Assembly (NCBI RefSeq): GCF_013155545.1
Contig: NZ_JABJVV010000009.1
Span: forward strand, 124,001-188,000
DNA length: 64,000 nucleotides
Source: Caenimonas soli
GTDB lineage: Bacteria; Pseudomonadota; Gammaproteobacteria; Burkholderiales; Burkholderiaceae_C
Direction: 5' to 3'
The position numbers were made by a program, and so were the translations under genes. Each line of letters starts with the position of its first letter. The first letter of the stretch is position 1. This document shows positions 40,728 to 54,535 of this stretch, in pieces. The notes under the pieces are model-generated. The model was given only the letters and a program-made list of their open reading frames with translations. It did not search any database and had not been told where the DNA came from.

Positions 40728-42512
40728 TTACTTCGAGCGCACTAGCAGCTGGGCGCGCAGCCAACCGCGCACGCTGTTGAAGAAGGCCACCTCTTCCGCG
40801 CGCTCCAGATCGGCCGGCAGCAGCACCGCCTCGGCGATCCGGCCGCGGGCCAGCAGATCGGCACGCAAGGTTCCGGCGAGCAAGCCGCAGTGCAACGCCG
40901 GCGTGAGCCACTTGCCGGCGATCCTGAGCGCCACGTTGCCGCGTGTGAACTCCGTCAGTTCCCCGCGTTCGTTCACCAGCAGCGTATCGAACAGGCCGCT
41001 CTCGCCGCGCAATCGACTTTCGTAGTGGTCTCGCCTTGTGGTCTTGTGAACCACGAACTCATGGTCCGCCGCCTGGGTATCCAGCGCTTGTCGGGCCAAC
41101 GCAAACAGCACGGGCTCGGCGCTGGGTTCCATCGCGATGGCTTGGGCATCGGCACGGCCTGACGGTGCCAGCGTGAGCCGCACGCGGTAGGTACTTGTGG
41201 GGTGGCTTTGTGCCAGCGCTTGCAGCAGTTCCCAAACTTCGGCGCGATTCCACGGGAAGCCGAAATAGGCGGCACTGCGCGCCATGCGGGCCAGATGCGC
41301 TTCGATCAGCCAGTAGTTTCCATCCTCCAGCCGCAAGGTTTCCAGCAGGTCGAACGCCTGGGTCGAGAGTTCGAGCAGGCGCGCTTTGGCTGCCAGCTCC
41401 TGCCACTCGGCCTGCGCGTTCGCGCAAAAAGTCACGCCACTGCCCACGCCGTAGCGGGCCGACCAGGACAGCTTGCCGCCCGTCGCTTCCAGGGTCGTGG
41501 TGCGGATGGGCACATTGAAGGTCGCCGCGCCACCGGGCCGCAGCACGCCGATCGCGCCGCAGTAAATGCCGCGCGGGCCGTCTTCCAGTTCACGGATCCA
41601 GTGCATGGCGCGGACCTTGGGCGCGCCGGTGACCGATCCACAGGGAAACAGCGCGCCGAATACAGCGGACAAGCCGGTGCCGGGCCGCGTGCGCGCCGTG
41701 ACCGTGGAGGTCATCTGCCAGACCGTGGGCAGGGCCTGCAACTCGAACAGTTTTGGCACTTGCACACTGCCGGGCTGCGCGATGCGACCCAGGTCGTTGC
41801 GCAGCAGGTCGACGATCATGACGTTCTCGGCGCGTTCCTTCGCGCTTTCCAGCAGCTGCCGGCGCGCCTGCTCGTCCAGCACCGGGTCGACGTGGCGCGG
41901 CGCCGTGCCTTTCATCGGCCGGCAGACCAGTCGTCCGCCGGCTGGCTGGGGGCGCCAGTCGAAGAACAGCTCGGGCGAGGCGCTCAGAATCTGCTGATCG
42001 CCCCAATCGAGCCGGAGCAGGTAGCCACCCGGCTGGGCTGCCTGCATGCGCGCCATCCACTGCGCCACGTCCCCCGAAAATTCCGCTTCCAGCGCGCCGG
42101 TCAGGTTGACCTGGTAGCACTCGCCGGCCGCCATGGCTTCCCGTGCGCGTTCCACGCGCCGGCCATAGAGCTCACGCGGCATCGAGAAGCTCCAGGGCGT
42201 GCAGCGGCTGCCGGAATGGCGTTCACCGGTCTCAGCCCAAGGCAACGCGCGATCGAACACCGCAAAGCGCGCCAGTGGCCAGCCGGGCAATGGCGCATGG
42301 GTTGGCAGACTGGCATCGAAAGCGCCCGCGGCCTCGTAAGCCAGCGCGCCCAGGCACCAGCGGCCGGCCTCGGCGTGGGCTTGCACCCGCCGCAGCACCG
42401 CCTCCACTTCGCCCGGGTGCCACGCCGTGAGCACCTCCGTGGGATCGGCAAAACGGGCGCGCCAGCGGCCGGGCGCGTCCTCGCTCTCCGGGAAATCGAT
42501 GAAGGCCTGCAA
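40728..42512 (-). CDS. pabBC: PabB-PabC fusion: aminodeoxychorismate synthase component I and aminodeoxychorismate lyase
   Basis: A fused protein of about 594 aa making p-aminobenzoate for folate. The N-terminal part (about 1-350) is chorismate-binding: RPMKGTAPR, NVMIVDLLRNDLGRIA, GSVTGAPKVRAM and GAIGVLRPGG are diagnostic. The C-terminal part (about 370-594) is a PLP lyase of the BCAT-like fold IV: LLETLRLEDG, the PLP lysine in VVHKTTRRDHYE, and GELTEFTRGNVAL. The glutaminase PabA is not nearby. The only fitting start is a TTG at 42512, just before the TPP riboswitch on the other strand, so the start is uncertain. Confidence 0.93.
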   Translation of the reverse strand: MQAFIDFPESEDAPGRWRARFADPTEVLTAWHPGEVEAVLRRVQAHAEAGRWCLGALAYEAAGAFDASLPTHAPLPGWPLARFAVFDRALPWAETGERHSGSRCTPWSFSMPRELYGRRVERAREAMAAGECYQVNLTGALEAEFSGDVAQWMARMQAAQPGGYLLRLDWGDQQILSASPELFFDWRPQPAGGRLVCRPMKGTAPRHVDPVLDEQARRQLLESAKERAENVMIVDLLRNDLGRIAQPGSVQVPKLFELQALPTVWQMTSTVTARTRPGTGLSAVFGALFPCGSVTGAPKVRAMHWIRELEDGPRGIYCGAIGVLRPGGAATFNVPIRTTTLEATGGKLSWSARYGVGSGVTFCANAQAEWQELAAKARLLELSTQAFDLLETLRLEDGNYWLIEAHLARMARSAAYFGFPWNRAEVWELLQALAQSHPTSTYRVRLTLAPSGRADAQAIAMEPSAEPVLFALARQALDTQAADHEFVVHKTTRRDHYESRLRGESGLFDTLLVNERGELTEFTRGNVALRIAGKWLTPALHCGLLAGTLRADLLARGRIAEAVLLPADLERAEEVAFFNSVRGWLRAQLLVRSK

Positions 42513-42583
42513 TGGTGTTACGCAGCCACGAAGCGGCTGGTTTCGATGGTGATCAGGTCGGATGATACCGATGCCGTACAATC

Positions 42584-42690
42584 CGCCTCGCTCCGGGGTG
42601 CGACCCGGCCATGTGGCCGGAATCGCTGAGATGGCAAGACCCAAACCCGAGAACTTGAACCGGTTAGTACCGGCGTAAGAAGAGCTGTCA
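42584..42690 (+). promoter_or_regulatory. TPP riboswitch (THI element) of the thi operon
   Basis: Recognisable by CGGGGTGC near the 5' side, the invariant GCTGAGA (about 42625-42631), then AACCCGAGA, CTTGAACC (42654-42661) and the closing arm GTACCGGCGTAAGAAGAG. The order and spacing of these conserved blocks match the thiamine pyrophosphate aptamer. It sits directly upstream of thiC on the same strand; TPP binding would lower expression. Confidence 0.93.
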
Positions 42691-42727
42691 GGCATCGGTC
42701 CCCCACGGGGCCTCAAGTCCTGCCACA

Positions 42728-44630
<1,903 letters not shown>

Positions 44631-44633
44631 GCC

Positions 44634-45728
44634 ATGAAGATCGGCATCGCGGGTGCGGGCCTGCTGGGCCGCTTGCTGGCGTTTCAGCTGGCGCGCGCGG
44701 GACATTCCGTGGAGGTGTTCGACCCGGCGCCGGATGCGCACGCACGTGGCGCTGCGGGTTGGACGGCGGCGGGCATGCTCAGTCCCGTCGCCGAACTGGA
44801 GTGCGCCGACAGCGAGGTGTTCGAGCTGGGGCTGCGCTCGCTGGCGCTGTGGCCCAAGCTGCTGGCGCAACTGGAGCAGCCGGTGCAGTTCAGCCAGGAC
44901 GGCAGCTTGCTGCTGGCGCACCGCGGCGACGAAGGCGCAGCGCGCCGCGTGGTGGACCTGCTGGATCGCAAGGCGCCGCCGGGCTATGAACCGCAGGTGT
45001 TGGCGCCTGCGGCGCTGCGCGAACTCGAGCCCGCCGTGCAAGGGCCCGCCCATGCGTGGCTGCTGCCGTGTGAAGGCAGAGTCCACACCGTGCAGGCGAT
45101 GGACGCGCTGGCGGCAATCCAGGGCGTGAGCTGGAACTGGTTGCAGCGAGTAGATCGAGTCGAACCCGGAGTCTTCCATGTGAACGGCCGGGCGCAAAGT
45201 TTCGACTGGGTCTTCGACGTGCGCGGTACCGGCGCCCGGCCCGAGCTGCCGGTGCGCGGCGTTCGCGGCGAAATCTTCTGGCTCCATGCGCCGGGGCTAC
45301 GGTTGCACCGGCCGCTGCGGCTGCTGCATCCGCGCCATCGCGTTTACCTGGTGCCGCGCGAAGGCGACATGGTCGTCGTCGGCGCCAGCGAGATCGAGAG
45401 CGAGGATCGCTCGCCCGTGTCGCTGCGCAGCACGGTGGAACTGCTGGCGGCGGCGCACAGCGTGGTGCCGGAACTGGCCGAGGCACGGGTCGTCCACAGC
45501 GAGACCAACCTGCGCCCTGCCCTCCCCGACAACCTGCCGCAGATCGAAACGCAACCCGGCCTGACCCGCATCAACGGCCTGTTCCGCCATGGCTGGTTGA
45601 TCGCGCCGGCGCTGGTGGAGGACGCGATCGTATCTGTCATGCCGGACGCCGATCCGGCATCCACCTTGGCGCGCCAACATGGATTGCGGGTCGAGCCCGC
45701 AATGACGGCCGTGGGGAGCCCGCAATGA
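44634..45728 (+). CDS. thiO: Glycine oxidase ThiO
   Basis: A 364-aa FAD enzyme of the DAO family that oxidises glycine to iminoglycine for thiazole formation in aerobes. The FAD motif GAGLLGRLLAFQLA is at 6-19, and the C-terminal nucleotide-contact region is INGLFRHGWLIAPALVEDA. The last about 30 codons are encoded by two head-to-head dispersed palindromic repeats (45636-45706), giving VMPDADPAST and QHGLRVEPAMTA, so the tail is probably not part of the enzyme proper. The TGA overlaps the thiS ATG. Confidence 0.93.
   Translation: MKIGIAGAGLLGRLLAFQLARAGHSVEVFDPAPDAHARGAAGWTAAGMLSPVAELECADSEVFELGLRSLALWPKLLAQLEQPVQFSQDGSLLLAHRGDEGAARRVVDLLDRKAPPGYEPQVLAPAALRELEPAVQGPAHAWLLPCEGRVHTVQAMDALAAIQGVSWNWLQRVDRVEPGVFHVNGRAQSFDWVFDVRGTGARPELPVRGVRGEIFWLHAPGLRLHRPLRLLHPRHRVYLVPREGDMVVVGASEIESEDRSPVSLRSTVELLAAAHSVVPELAEARVVHSETNLRPALPDNLPQIETQPGLTRINGLFRHGWLIAPALVEDAIVSVMPDADPASTLARQHGLRVEPAMTAVGSPQ
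45636..45706. repeat. Pair of dispersed palindromic repeats in the thiO 3' end
   Basis: Copy 1 at 45636-45663 has ATGCCGGA/TCCGGCAT arms and GTCAT...ATCCA boundaries. Copy 2 at 45680-45706 has ATTGCGGG/CCCGCAAT arms and TGGAT...ATGAC boundaries. They face each other, separated by 16 bases, and belong to the same family as 2366-2393. Confidence 0.75.
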
Positions 45729-45928
45729 TCACCATCACGCTCAATGGCGCGGCACGGGAAGTGCCACCGGGCCAAACGCTGGCTGACCTGGTCGCCGCCC
45801 TCGACGCCCCGCCGCCGTCACTCGCAACCGCCGTCAACGGCGAGTTCGTTGCCCGCGACGCGCGTGGCGACTGCAAGCTTCACGATGGCGATGCCGTCTT
45901 CACCTTCCAACCCATCACCGGAGGCTGA
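45725..45928 (+). CDS. thiS: Sulfur carrier protein ThiS
   Basis: A 67-aa ubiquitin-like sulfur carrier of thiazole synthesis. It ends in Gly-Gly (PITGG), the residues that are adenylated and converted to a thiocarboxylate. The N-terminus [19 protein letters not shown] fits the family. It overlaps thiO by 4 nt and is followed two bases later by thiG, its partner. Confidence 0.96.
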   Translation: MITITLNGAAREVPPGQTLADLVAALDAPPPSLATAVNGEFVARDARGDCKLHDGDAVFTFQPITGG

Positions 45929-45930
45929 CC

Positions 45931-46707
45931 ATGGGTTTCAACATCGGCGGCGTTCAACTCGAAAGCCGCTTCTTCCTCGGCACCGCTGGCTATCCCTCGC
46001 CCCAGGTCTTGCAACAGGCCGTCGCGGCCTCGGGCGCGCAGGTGGTTACCGTCGGTCTCAAGCGCCAGCTGGCCAGCGCCGGCGCGCCCAACGACTTCTT
46101 CCGCCTGATCCGCGAAACCGGCGCTCGCCTGCTGCCCAACACGGCGGGCTGCCGCACCGCGCGAGAGGCCGTCACGCTGGCAAAGATGGCGCGCGAGCTG
46201 TTCGGCACTCACTGGATCAAGCTGGAAGTGGTGGGCGACGAATACACCTTGCAGCCCGACCCCTTCGAGCTGGTGCAGGCTGCAGGAGAACTGGCACGCG
46301 ACGGCTTCGAGGTGTTCCCCTACTGCACCGACGACCTGGTCACCTGCCAGCGACTGCTCGATGCCGGCTGCCGCATCCTCATGCCCTGGGGCGCGCCCAT
46401 CGGGTCAGGCCAGGGCCTGCTCAACCCCAGCGCGCTGCGCACGCTGCGTTCGCGCCTGCCCGATGTTCCACTGGTGGTGGATGCAGGCATCGGCTCACCG
46501 CGCGATGCAGTGCAGGCGATGGAACTGGGCTTCGATGCCGTGCTGCTGAATTCCGCCGTCGCCCAGGCGCACGACCCGGTGGCAATGGCGCGCGCCTTCA
46601 AGCTCGGCATCGAGGCCGGCCGCTTGGCCTGGGAGGCCGGCATCATGGCGCGGCAGGACATGGCCGTGGCGACCACGCCTGTCACAGGAAGGCCCTTCGT
46701 CCTATGA
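45931..46707 (+). CDS. thiG: Thiazole synthase
   Basis: A 258-aa TIM-barrel enzyme condensing DXP, iminoglycine and ThiS-bound sulfur to the thiazole phosphate. The catalytic Lys is in [12 protein letters not shown], and the phosphate-binding ends are [12 protein letters not shown] and [12 protein letters not shown]. Length is normal. It follows thiS by two bases and its TGA overlaps the thiDE ATG. Confidence 0.98.
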   Translation: MGFNIGGVQLESRFFLGTAGYPSPQVLQQAVAASGAQVVTVGLKRQLASAGAPNDFFRLIRETGARLLPNTAGCRTAREAVTLAKMARELFGTHWIKLEVVGDEYTLQPDPFELVQAAGELARDGFEVFPYCTDDLVTCQRLLDAGCRILMPWGAPIGSGQGLLNPSALRTLRSRLPDVPLVVDAGIGSPRDAVQAMELGFDAVLLNSAVAQAHDPVAMARAFKLGIEAGRLAWEAGIMARQDMAVATTPVTGRPFVL

Positions 46708-48257
46708 GCAATCCCCCCATCGTATGGACAGTGGCAGGCTCCGATAGCGGCGGCGGAGCCGGCTTGCAGGCCGACCTGCGCGCCTTCGACGCCTTCGATG
46801 TGCATGGCTGCAGCGTGGTGGCCGCGGTCACCGCACAAAATTCGATCTCCGTGCAGCACATCGATGCAGTGTCGCCGGCGCTGCTCGATGCCCAACTCGC
46901 GGCGCTGGCGGACGACATGCCACCGGCGGCCATCAAGACCGGGCTGCTCGGCAGTGCTGCCAACCTTCGTGTGCTGGTGGCTTGGGTCGATCGCCTGCGC
47001 CAGAAAAACCCCGCGCTGGCACTCGTGGTGGACCCGGTTTTTCGCTCCAGCACCGGCGCCTCTTTCGCCGACCAGGAACTGCTGCAGGCCTACCGCGCCG
47101 AATTGCTGCCGCGCGCCACGCTGGCAACTCCCAACCGGGCCGAAGCCGCCGCCTTACTGGGCGTCGCCGCGCCGCTGGATCGTGCCGGCGTGGAGCAGGC
47201 TGCGAAGGCTCTGCACGAAATGGGCTGCCGGGCCCTCGCAATCACGGGCGGCGATTCGAGCGGCGACTGCAGCGAGGACTACGCGAGCACGCCGCACGCC
47301 AGCGGGTGGCTGAGCCTGCCGCGCATTGCAACGTCGCACAACCATGGCACGGGCTGTGTATTCGCCTCCAGTGCAGCCGCCGCCCTGGCCAGCGGCTTCG
47401 TCGCCATCGAAGCCCTGGTGCTGGCGAAGATGGCGACCACGCACGCACTGCGCCACGGCTATGCAGCCGGCGCGGGCGCCGGACCAGTGCGGCCGCGCGG
47501 CGACTTTGCGCTGCGGGCCGAGAACCTGCCCGGTTTCAGCATTCCAGGCCAGGATTTCGTTCCGTCCTTCGCGCCGTTGGCGGATCCGGCCCTGGGCCTT
47601 TACGCGATCGTCGACAACGCGGCCTGGGTGCGCCGGGTGCTCGACGCCGGCGTGCGCACGGTGCAGTTGCGCATCAAGGATCCGAAACATGCCGCGCTTC
47701 GCCAGGAAATTCGCGACAGCGTGGCGGCGGCCCGCGCCGCGGGCGCCCAGCTGTTCATCAACGACCACTGGCAGCTAGCCATCGAGGAAGGTGCCTACGG
47801 TGTGCACCTGGGACAGGAAGACCTGGCAACCACCGACCTGGCCGCCATCGCGAACGCCGGACTGCGCCTGGGGGTGAGCACCCACGCCTATTGGGAGGTG
47901 TGCCGCGCCTGGGCCCTGCGTCCCAGCTACATTGCCTGCGGGCCGATCCATCCCACCGGCGCCAAGGCCATGCCCTGGATTCCCCAGGGCAACGACAACC
48001 TGGCCTACTGGTGCGCCCTGCTGCCGGTGCCGGTGGTGGGCATCGGCGGCATGGACGTCGAACGCGCCGCGAAAGCGTCCCAATGTGGCGCCGCAGGCGT
48101 AGCGGTCATCAGCGCGATCACCGCGGCAACGTCGCCCGAAAACGCGATCCGGGCGCTCCAGGCAGCAATTGCAACCTCCTTGGCCGGGCCGAAAAATCCC
48201 CCGTCGCGCGCAGCCACTACAATTCGCTGCACCGCAACATTTGTCAGCTTGCCGTAA
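46704..48257 (+). CDS. thiDE: ThiD-ThiE fusion: HMP-P kinase and thiamine phosphate synthase
   Basis: A 517-aa bifunctional protein. The N-terminal part (about 1-260) is ThiD, a ribokinase-family kinase making [24 protein letters not shown] and [19 protein letters not shown] (each split here) are its signatures. The C-terminal part (about 290-490) is ThiE, joining HMP-PP with the thiazole phosphate: [27 protein letters not shown] and [11 protein letters not shown]. The last about 27 residues have no ThiE similarity, and a promoter-like TACAAT lies in them. The fusion closes the operon, so thiamine phosphate is made from five genes. Confidence 0.95.
   Translation: MSNPPIVWTVAGSDSGGGAGLQADLRAFDAFDVHGCSVVAAVTAQNSISVQHIDAVSPALLDAQLAALADDMPPAAIKTGLLGSAANLRVLVAWVDRLRQKNPALALVVDPVFRSSTGASFADQELLQAYRAELLPRATLATPNRAEAAALLGVAAPLDRAGVEQAAKALHEMGCRALAITGGDSSGDCSEDYASTPHASGWLSLPRIATSHNHGTGCVFASSAAAALASGFVAIEALVLAKMATTHALRHGYAAGAGAGPVRPRGDFALRAENLPGFSIPGQDFVPSFAPLADPALGLYAIVDNAAWVRRVLDAGVRTVQLRIKDPKHAALRQEIRDSVAAARAAGAQLFINDHWQLAIEEGAYGVHLGQEDLATTDLAAIANAGLRLGVSTHAYWEVCRAWALRPSYIACGPIHPTGAKAMPWIPQGNDNLAYWCALLPVPVVGIGGMDVERAAKASQCGAAGVAVISAITAATSPENAIRALQAAIATSLAGPKNPPSRAATTIRCTATFVSLP
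48218..48223 (+). promoter_or_regulatory. Candidate -10 box for panD-bio transcription
   Basis: TACAAT lies inside the extra tail of thiDE, 51 bases before the panD ATG. No clear -35 partner is visible, so it is weak evidence for a separate panD promoter. Confidence 0.3.
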
Positions 48258-48274
48258 GCATCCGAAGGAGACCC

Positions 48275-48655
48275 ATGTTCCGCACCCTGCTGAAGTCCAA
48301 GATCCATCGTGTCGCCGTCACGCACTGCGAATTGCACTACGAAGGATCCTGTGCCATCGACGAGAACCTGCTGGAGGCGGCGAACATCGCCGAGAACGAA
48401 CAGGTCCACATCTGGAACATCAACAATGGCGAGCGCTTCATCACCTATGCCATCAAGGGCCAGCGCGGCACCGGCATGATCTCGGTCAACGGCTCGGCCG
48501 CCCGCCGCGCCGCCGTGGGCGACCTGATCATCATCGCGTCCTTCGCCCAGGTGCATGAAGACCAGGTGGCCAAGCACCAGCCGCAACTGGTGTTCGTGGA
48601 CGAGGCGAACCGCCAGATGGGCGCGCGTAATTTCGTGCCAACTCAGCAGCTCTGA
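48275..48655 (+). CDS. panD: Aspartate 1-decarboxylase
   Basis: A 126-aa pyruvoyl enzyme making beta-alanine from L-aspartate for pantothenate. The proenzyme self-cleaves between Gly24 and Ser25 in YEGSCAID, and Ser25 becomes the pyruvoyl group. The rest ([24 protein letters not shown]) is conserved and of normal length. GAAGGAG provides a strong ribosome-binding site. It is separated from its pathway partners panB and panC by four biotin genes on the same strand. Confidence 0.97.
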   Translation: MFRTLLKSKIHRVAVTHCELHYEGSCAIDENLLEAANIAENEQVHIWNINNGERFITYAIKGQRGTGMISVNGSAARRAAVGDLIIIASFAQVHEDQVAKHQPQLVFVDEANRQMGARNFVPTQQL

Positions 48656-48668
48656 TCCCTTCCCCGCG

Positions 48669-49994
48669 ATGAGCAACTCGCTCGCAATGCGCAGCATGGC
48701 GCACGTGTGGCATCCCTGCACGCAAATGAAGCTGCACGAAGCGCAGCCGCCAATCGCCATCGCCCGCGCTTCAGGGCCCTGGCTGTACGACGTGGACGGC
48801 AAGCGCTACCTCGACGCCGTCAGTTCCTGGTGGGTCAACCTGTTCGGCCACAGCCATCCGCACATCAAGGCCGCCTTGGCCGACCAGCTGGACCGGCTCG
48901 ACCATGTGATGCTGGCCGGTTTCACCCATGCGCCCGTGGTGGAACTGTCCGAACGGCTGGGCGCGCTGACCGGCCTGGGCCATGCTTTCTACGGGAGTGA
49001 CGGCGCCTCCGCGACCGAGATCGCCTTGAAGATGAGCGCGCATTTCTGGCGCAACAGCGGCCGCGCCGGCAAGAGCCGCTTCATCGGCCTGGCCGGCGGC
49101 TACCACGGCGAAACCGTGGGCGCGCTGGCTGTGACGGACATCGCGATCTTCCGCGAGGCCTATGCGCCGCTGGTGCGGCTGGCGGCCACCGTGCCCAGCC
49201 CCGATGCACGCGGCGCGCAGGCCGGCGAAAGCGCCGCCGATGTGGCCGGTCGCTGCGCCGCGGCGCTGGAGGCCTGGCTCGCCGAGCACCACGAGCAAAC
49301 CGCGGCCCTGATCGTCGAGCCGCTGGTGCAGTGCGCGGCGGGGATGGCCATGCACGACCCCGAGTACCTGCGCCTGGTGCGCGCGCTGTGCGACCGCTAC
49401 CAGGTGCACCTGGTGGTCGACGAAATCGCCACCGGCTTCGGGCGCACCGGGACCATGTTCGCGCACCAGCAGGCCGGCATCCGGCCCGACTTCATCTGCC
49501 TGTCCAAGGGCCTCACCGGCGGCACCCTGCCGCTGTCGGCCGTGCTGACGACCGACGCGGTCTACCAGGCCTTCTACGACGACGAGGTCGCCCGCGGCTT
49601 CCTGCATTCCCACTCCTACACCGGCAACCCCCTGGCCTGCCGCGCAGCGCTGGCGACGCTGGAGATCTTCGAACAGCAGGACGTGCTGACACGCAACGTG
49701 GCCCTGGCCCGAACGGTCAGCGACGCCCTGGCGCCGCTCTCGACCCATCCCCGGGTGCGCCACGCGCGCCACCTCGGCATGATCTGGGCCTGGGACGTCG
49801 AGACGACGCTGCCCGACTTCGCGCGCCGCTACCACCACCATGCAATGGCGCGCGGCGCTCTGCTGCGCCCCATCGGCCGCACTGTCTATGCCATGCCGCC
49901 CTATGTGCTGGATGCGGAAGCCGTGCATTGCCTGGCGCAGGGCGCACTGGCTGCGCTGGAAGCCACCCTGGCCGAAGAGCCTCGCAGCCCATGA
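48669..49994 (+). CDS. bioA: Adenosylmethionine--8-amino-7-oxononanoate aminotransferase
   Basis: A 441-aa class III PLP aminotransferase converting KAPA to DAPA using SAM as amino donor, the third biotin step. HVWHPCTQMKLHE and SSWWVNLFGHSHP near the N-terminus are typical of BioA, and the PLP lysine is in LSKGLTGGTLP. Length is normal. The start at ATG 48669 comes 13 bases after the panD stop. The stop overlaps bioD by ATGA. Confidence 0.97.
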   Translation: MSNSLAMRSMAHVWHPCTQMKLHEAQPPIAIARASGPWLYDVDGKRYLDAVSSWWVNLFGHSHPHIKAALADQLDRLDHVMLAGFTHAPVVELSERLGALTGLGHAFYGSDGASATEIALKMSAHFWRNSGRAGKSRFIGLAGGYHGETVGALAVTDIAIFREAYAPLVRLAATVPSPDARGAQAGESAADVAGRCAAALEAWLAEHHEQTAALIVEPLVQCAAGMAMHDPEYLRLVRALCDRYQVHLVVDEIATGFGRTGTMFAHQQAGIRPDFICLSKGLTGGTLPLSAVLTTDAVYQAFYDDEVARGFLHSHSYTGNPLACRAALATLEIFEQQDVLTRNVALARTVSDALAPLSTHPRVRHARHLGMIWAWDVETTLPDFARRYHHHAMARGALLRPIGRTVYAMPPYVLDAEAVHCLAQGALAALEATLAEEPRSP

Positions 49995-50656
49995 GCTCTT
50001 ACTTCATCACCGGTACCGACACCGGCGTCGGCAAGACCCTGGTCGCCGCCGCGCTGTTGCATGCGCTGGCCGGGCGTTATCCGCGCGTTGTGGGCATGAA
50101 GCCGGTGGCCGCGGGCCAGGTGCGCGTGGGTGAGTCCTGGGCCAGCGAAGACGCGCTCGCGCTGCGTAAGGCCTCCACGGTGCAGGTGCTCCCCGAGCTG
50201 GACAACCCCATCCTGCTGCCCGATCCGCTGTCGCCGCATATCGCTGCCCAGCGCGCCGGCTTGCGCATCGATATCGCCGAGTTGGTCCGCCGCTACCACG
50301 CGCTGGCGCTGCGCGCCGACGCCATCGTGGTGGAAGGCGCGGGCGGCTTTCACGTGCCGCTGTCCGACACCGAAACCGGCGCCGAACTGGCGCAGGCCCT
50401 GGCCCTGCCCGTGGTGCTGGTCGTCGGCCTGCGGCTGGGCTGCCTGAGCCATGCGGCGCTGACGGCCGAAGCCATTCGCGCGCGCGGCCTCGTGCTGGCG
50501 GGCTGGGTGGCCAACCGGATCGATCCCGCCATGCAGGCGCAGGACGACAACATCGCCTGGCTGCAGCGCCGCCTCGCCGCGCCGCTGCTGGCCGATATCG
50601 CCTACCAGGACTCGCCCGATCCACGAGCGATCCACATCAATCTACCGCCCGCATGA
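49991..50656 (+). CDS. bioD: Dethiobiotin synthetase
   Basis: A 221-aa P-loop enzyme closing the ureido ring of dethiobiotin with CO2 and ATP. Walker A is GTDTGVGKT (about 8-16), the substrate Lys lies in MKPVAAG, and [12 protein letters not shown] is the conserved second loop. It overlaps both bioA and bioF by 4 nt, so the three are translationally coupled. Confidence 0.97.
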   Translation: MSSYFITGTDTGVGKTLVAAALLHALAGRYPRVVGMKPVAAGQVRVGESWASEDALALRKASTVQVLPELDNPILLPDPLSPHIAAQRAGLRIDIAELVRRYHALALRADAIVVEGAGGFHVPLSDTETGAELAQALALPVVLVVGLRLGCLSHAALTAEAIRARGLVLAGWVANRIDPAMQAQDDNIAWLQRRLAAPLLADIAYQDSPDPRAIHINLPPA

Positions 50657-51891
50657 AGACAAGCCCCTCCTGGATCGATGAATTCCCGGCGCGCATCGCC
50701 GAGCTGGATCGCGTTCACCTGCGCCGCAAACGCCGCGTGGTCGTGCCCGAAGGCGGCGCGCGCCTGCAGGTCGACGGCCAGTCGATGCTGGCGTTCTGCA
50801 GCAACGACTACCTGGGTCTGGCCGGCCATCCGGCGCTCGTCGAAGCCGCCTGCGCCGGCGCCCGCGCCTTCGGCGTGGGCTCGGGCGCCTCGCCCCTGGT
50901 CAGCGGTCACAGCATGGCTAATGCCGCGCTCGAAGAGGAGTTGGCCCGCTTCACCCAGTTGCCGCGCGCGCTGTACTTCTACGCCGGCTACGCCACCAAC
51001 ATCGGCATCGTCCCGGCGCTGGTCGGCGAAGGCGATGCACTGTTCTCCGACGCGCTCAACCACGCCTGCCTGATCGATGGCGCCCGCCTGTCGCGCGCGC
51101 ACATCCACCGCTACGCGCACGGTGACCTGGCCGCCCTCGAAGCGGCCTTGGCGCAAAGCCCGGCGCGGCGCAAGCTGGTGATCAGCGACGCCGTCTTCAG
51201 CATGGACGGCGACATCGCCGACATCCCCGCGCTGCTGGCCCTGTGCGAACGCTACGACGCGCTCTTGCTGCTGGACGATGCGCATGGCTTCGGCGTGCTG
51301 GGGCCGCAGGGCCGCGGCAGCCTCGCCCATTTCGAGCTCGCCGGGCCGAACGCCTCGCGCCGCGTGCTCTACATGGCCACGCTAGGCAAGGCGGCCGGCG
51401 TGGCCGGTGCCTTCGTGGCCGGCGACGACGCCCTGGTGGAGTGGCTGCTGCAAAAGACCCGCAGCTACACCTTTGCCACGGCCGCGCCGCCGCTGTTGGC
51501 GAGCGCCCTGTGCGAAAGCCTGGCGCTGATCGAAACCGAACAGTGGCGCCGCGATCACCTGAGCCGCCTCATCGCGCGGCTGCGCGAAGGCCTGGCCATC
51601 GCCCTGCAGGGCACACCCTGGACGCTGGGCGAATCCACCACCGCGATCCAGGCCCTGGTGATCGGGCCCAACGACGAGGCCCTGGCCGTGATGGAGGGCC
51701 TGCGCGAGCGCGGCCTGTGGGTGCCGGCCATCCGCCCGCCCACGGTGCCCGAGGGCACGGCGCGGCTGCGCATCGCGCTGTCGGCGGCCCACAGCGAGGC
51801 CGATGTAGACCGATTGCTGCAAGCCCTGGCCGAACTGGCACCCCGAATCCTGAAGATGTCTCTGGAGAACCTTGATGTCCACTGCCTTTGA
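50653..51891 (+). CDS. bioF: 8-amino-7-oxononanoate synthase
   Basis: A 412-aa alpha-oxoamine synthase joining pimeloyl-ACP/CoA and L-alanine. Conserved blocks are [42 protein letters not shown] and the PLP lysine in [13 protein letters not shown]. Slightly longer than E. coli BioF (384 aa), as is usual in betaproteobacteria. No bioC or bioH is present here, so the pimeloyl precursor is made elsewhere. The 3' end overlaps the bioB start by 17 bases. Confidence 0.96.
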   Translation: MKTSPSWIDEFPARIAELDRVHLRRKRRVVVPEGGARLQVDGQSMLAFCSNDYLGLAGHPALVEAACAGARAFGVGSGASPLVSGHSMANAALEEELARFTQLPRALYFYAGYATNIGIVPALVGEGDALFSDALNHACLIDGARLSRAHIHRYAHGDLAALEAALAQSPARRKLVISDAVFSMDGDIADIPALLALCERYDALLLLDDAHGFGVLGPQGRGSLAHFELAGPNASRRVLYMATLGKAAGVAGAFVAGDDALVEWLLQKTRSYTFATAAPPLLASALCESLALIETEQWRRDHLSRLIARLREGLAIALQGTPWTLGESTTAIQALVIGPNDEALAVMEGLRERGLWVPAIRPPTVPEGTARLRIALSAAHSEADVDRLLQALAELAPRILKMSLENLDVHCL

Positions 51892-52881
51892 ACAACCCGT
51901 CACCCTGCACCGCTCGATAGAGCGCGAAGCGACACCCGCCGCCGCCCAGCGTTGGAGCGAGGAAGCCGTGCAGGCGCTGTTCGACCTGCCATTCCCCGAC
52001 CTCTTGCACCGGGCGCAGACCGTGCACCGCGAAAACTTCGATCCCACCCTGGTCGAGTTCGCGACGCTGCTGTCGATCAAGACCGGCGGCTGCCCGGAGG
52101 ACTGCAGCTACTGCCCGCAAGCCGCCCGCTACGACACCGGCGTGGAGGCCTCCAAGCTGATGGAGCCGGCCGAGGTGCTGCAGGCCGCGCAGCGCGCCAA
52201 GGACGCCGGCGCCACGCGCTTTTGCATGGGTGCGGCCTGGCGCGCGCCGAAAGACCGTGACATCGAGAAAGTCGCCGAGCTGGTCGCCACCGTGAAATCG
52301 CTGGGCCTGGAGACCTGCGCCACGCTCGGCATGCTCGAGGACGGTCACGCGCAAACACTCCAGGAGGCCGGCCTGGACTACTACAACCACAACCTGGACA
52401 GCGCGCCCGATTTCTACGGCGACATCATCACCACCCGCGAGTACCAGGACCGCCTGGACACGCTGGCCCGTGTTCGCGGCGCCGGCGTCAAGGTCTGCTG
52501 CGGCGGCATCGTGGGCATGGGCGAATCGCAGCAGCAGCGCGCCGGCCTGATCGCCCAGCTGGCCAACCTCGACCCCTACCCCGAGTCTGTGCCCATCAAC
52601 CACCTGGTCCGCGTGAAGGGCACGCCGCTGGCGGAGCAGGCGCCGCTGGACCCGTTCGAGTTCGTGCGCACCATCGCCGTGGCGCGCATCACCATGCCGC
52701 GGGCACGCGTGCGCCTGTCAGCCGGCCGCCAGCAGATGGGCGATGCCGTGCAGGCGCTGTGCTTCCTGGCCGGCGCCAACTCGATCTTCTATGGCGACAA
52801 GCTGCTGACCACGGGCAATCCCGACACGCAGGCCGACCTGGACCTGCTGCAGCGCCTGGGCCTGAAGCGGGGCCAGCCGGC

Positions 52882-52885
<4 letters not shown>
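51875..52885 (+). CDS. bioB: Biotin synthase
   Basis: A 336-aa radical-SAM enzyme inserting sulfur into dethiobiotin. The SAM-cluster motif is CPEDCSYC in [14 protein letters not shown]. Conserved Cys and Arg residues of the [2Fe-2S] site include those in [16 protein letters not shown] and [12 protein letters not shown] chose the ATG at 51875, which has GGAGA nine bases upstream inside bioF, rather than the TTG just before it. The stop overlaps panB (ATGA). Confidence 0.97.
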
Positions 52886-54532
<1,647 letters not shown>

Positions 54533-54535
54533 GAA

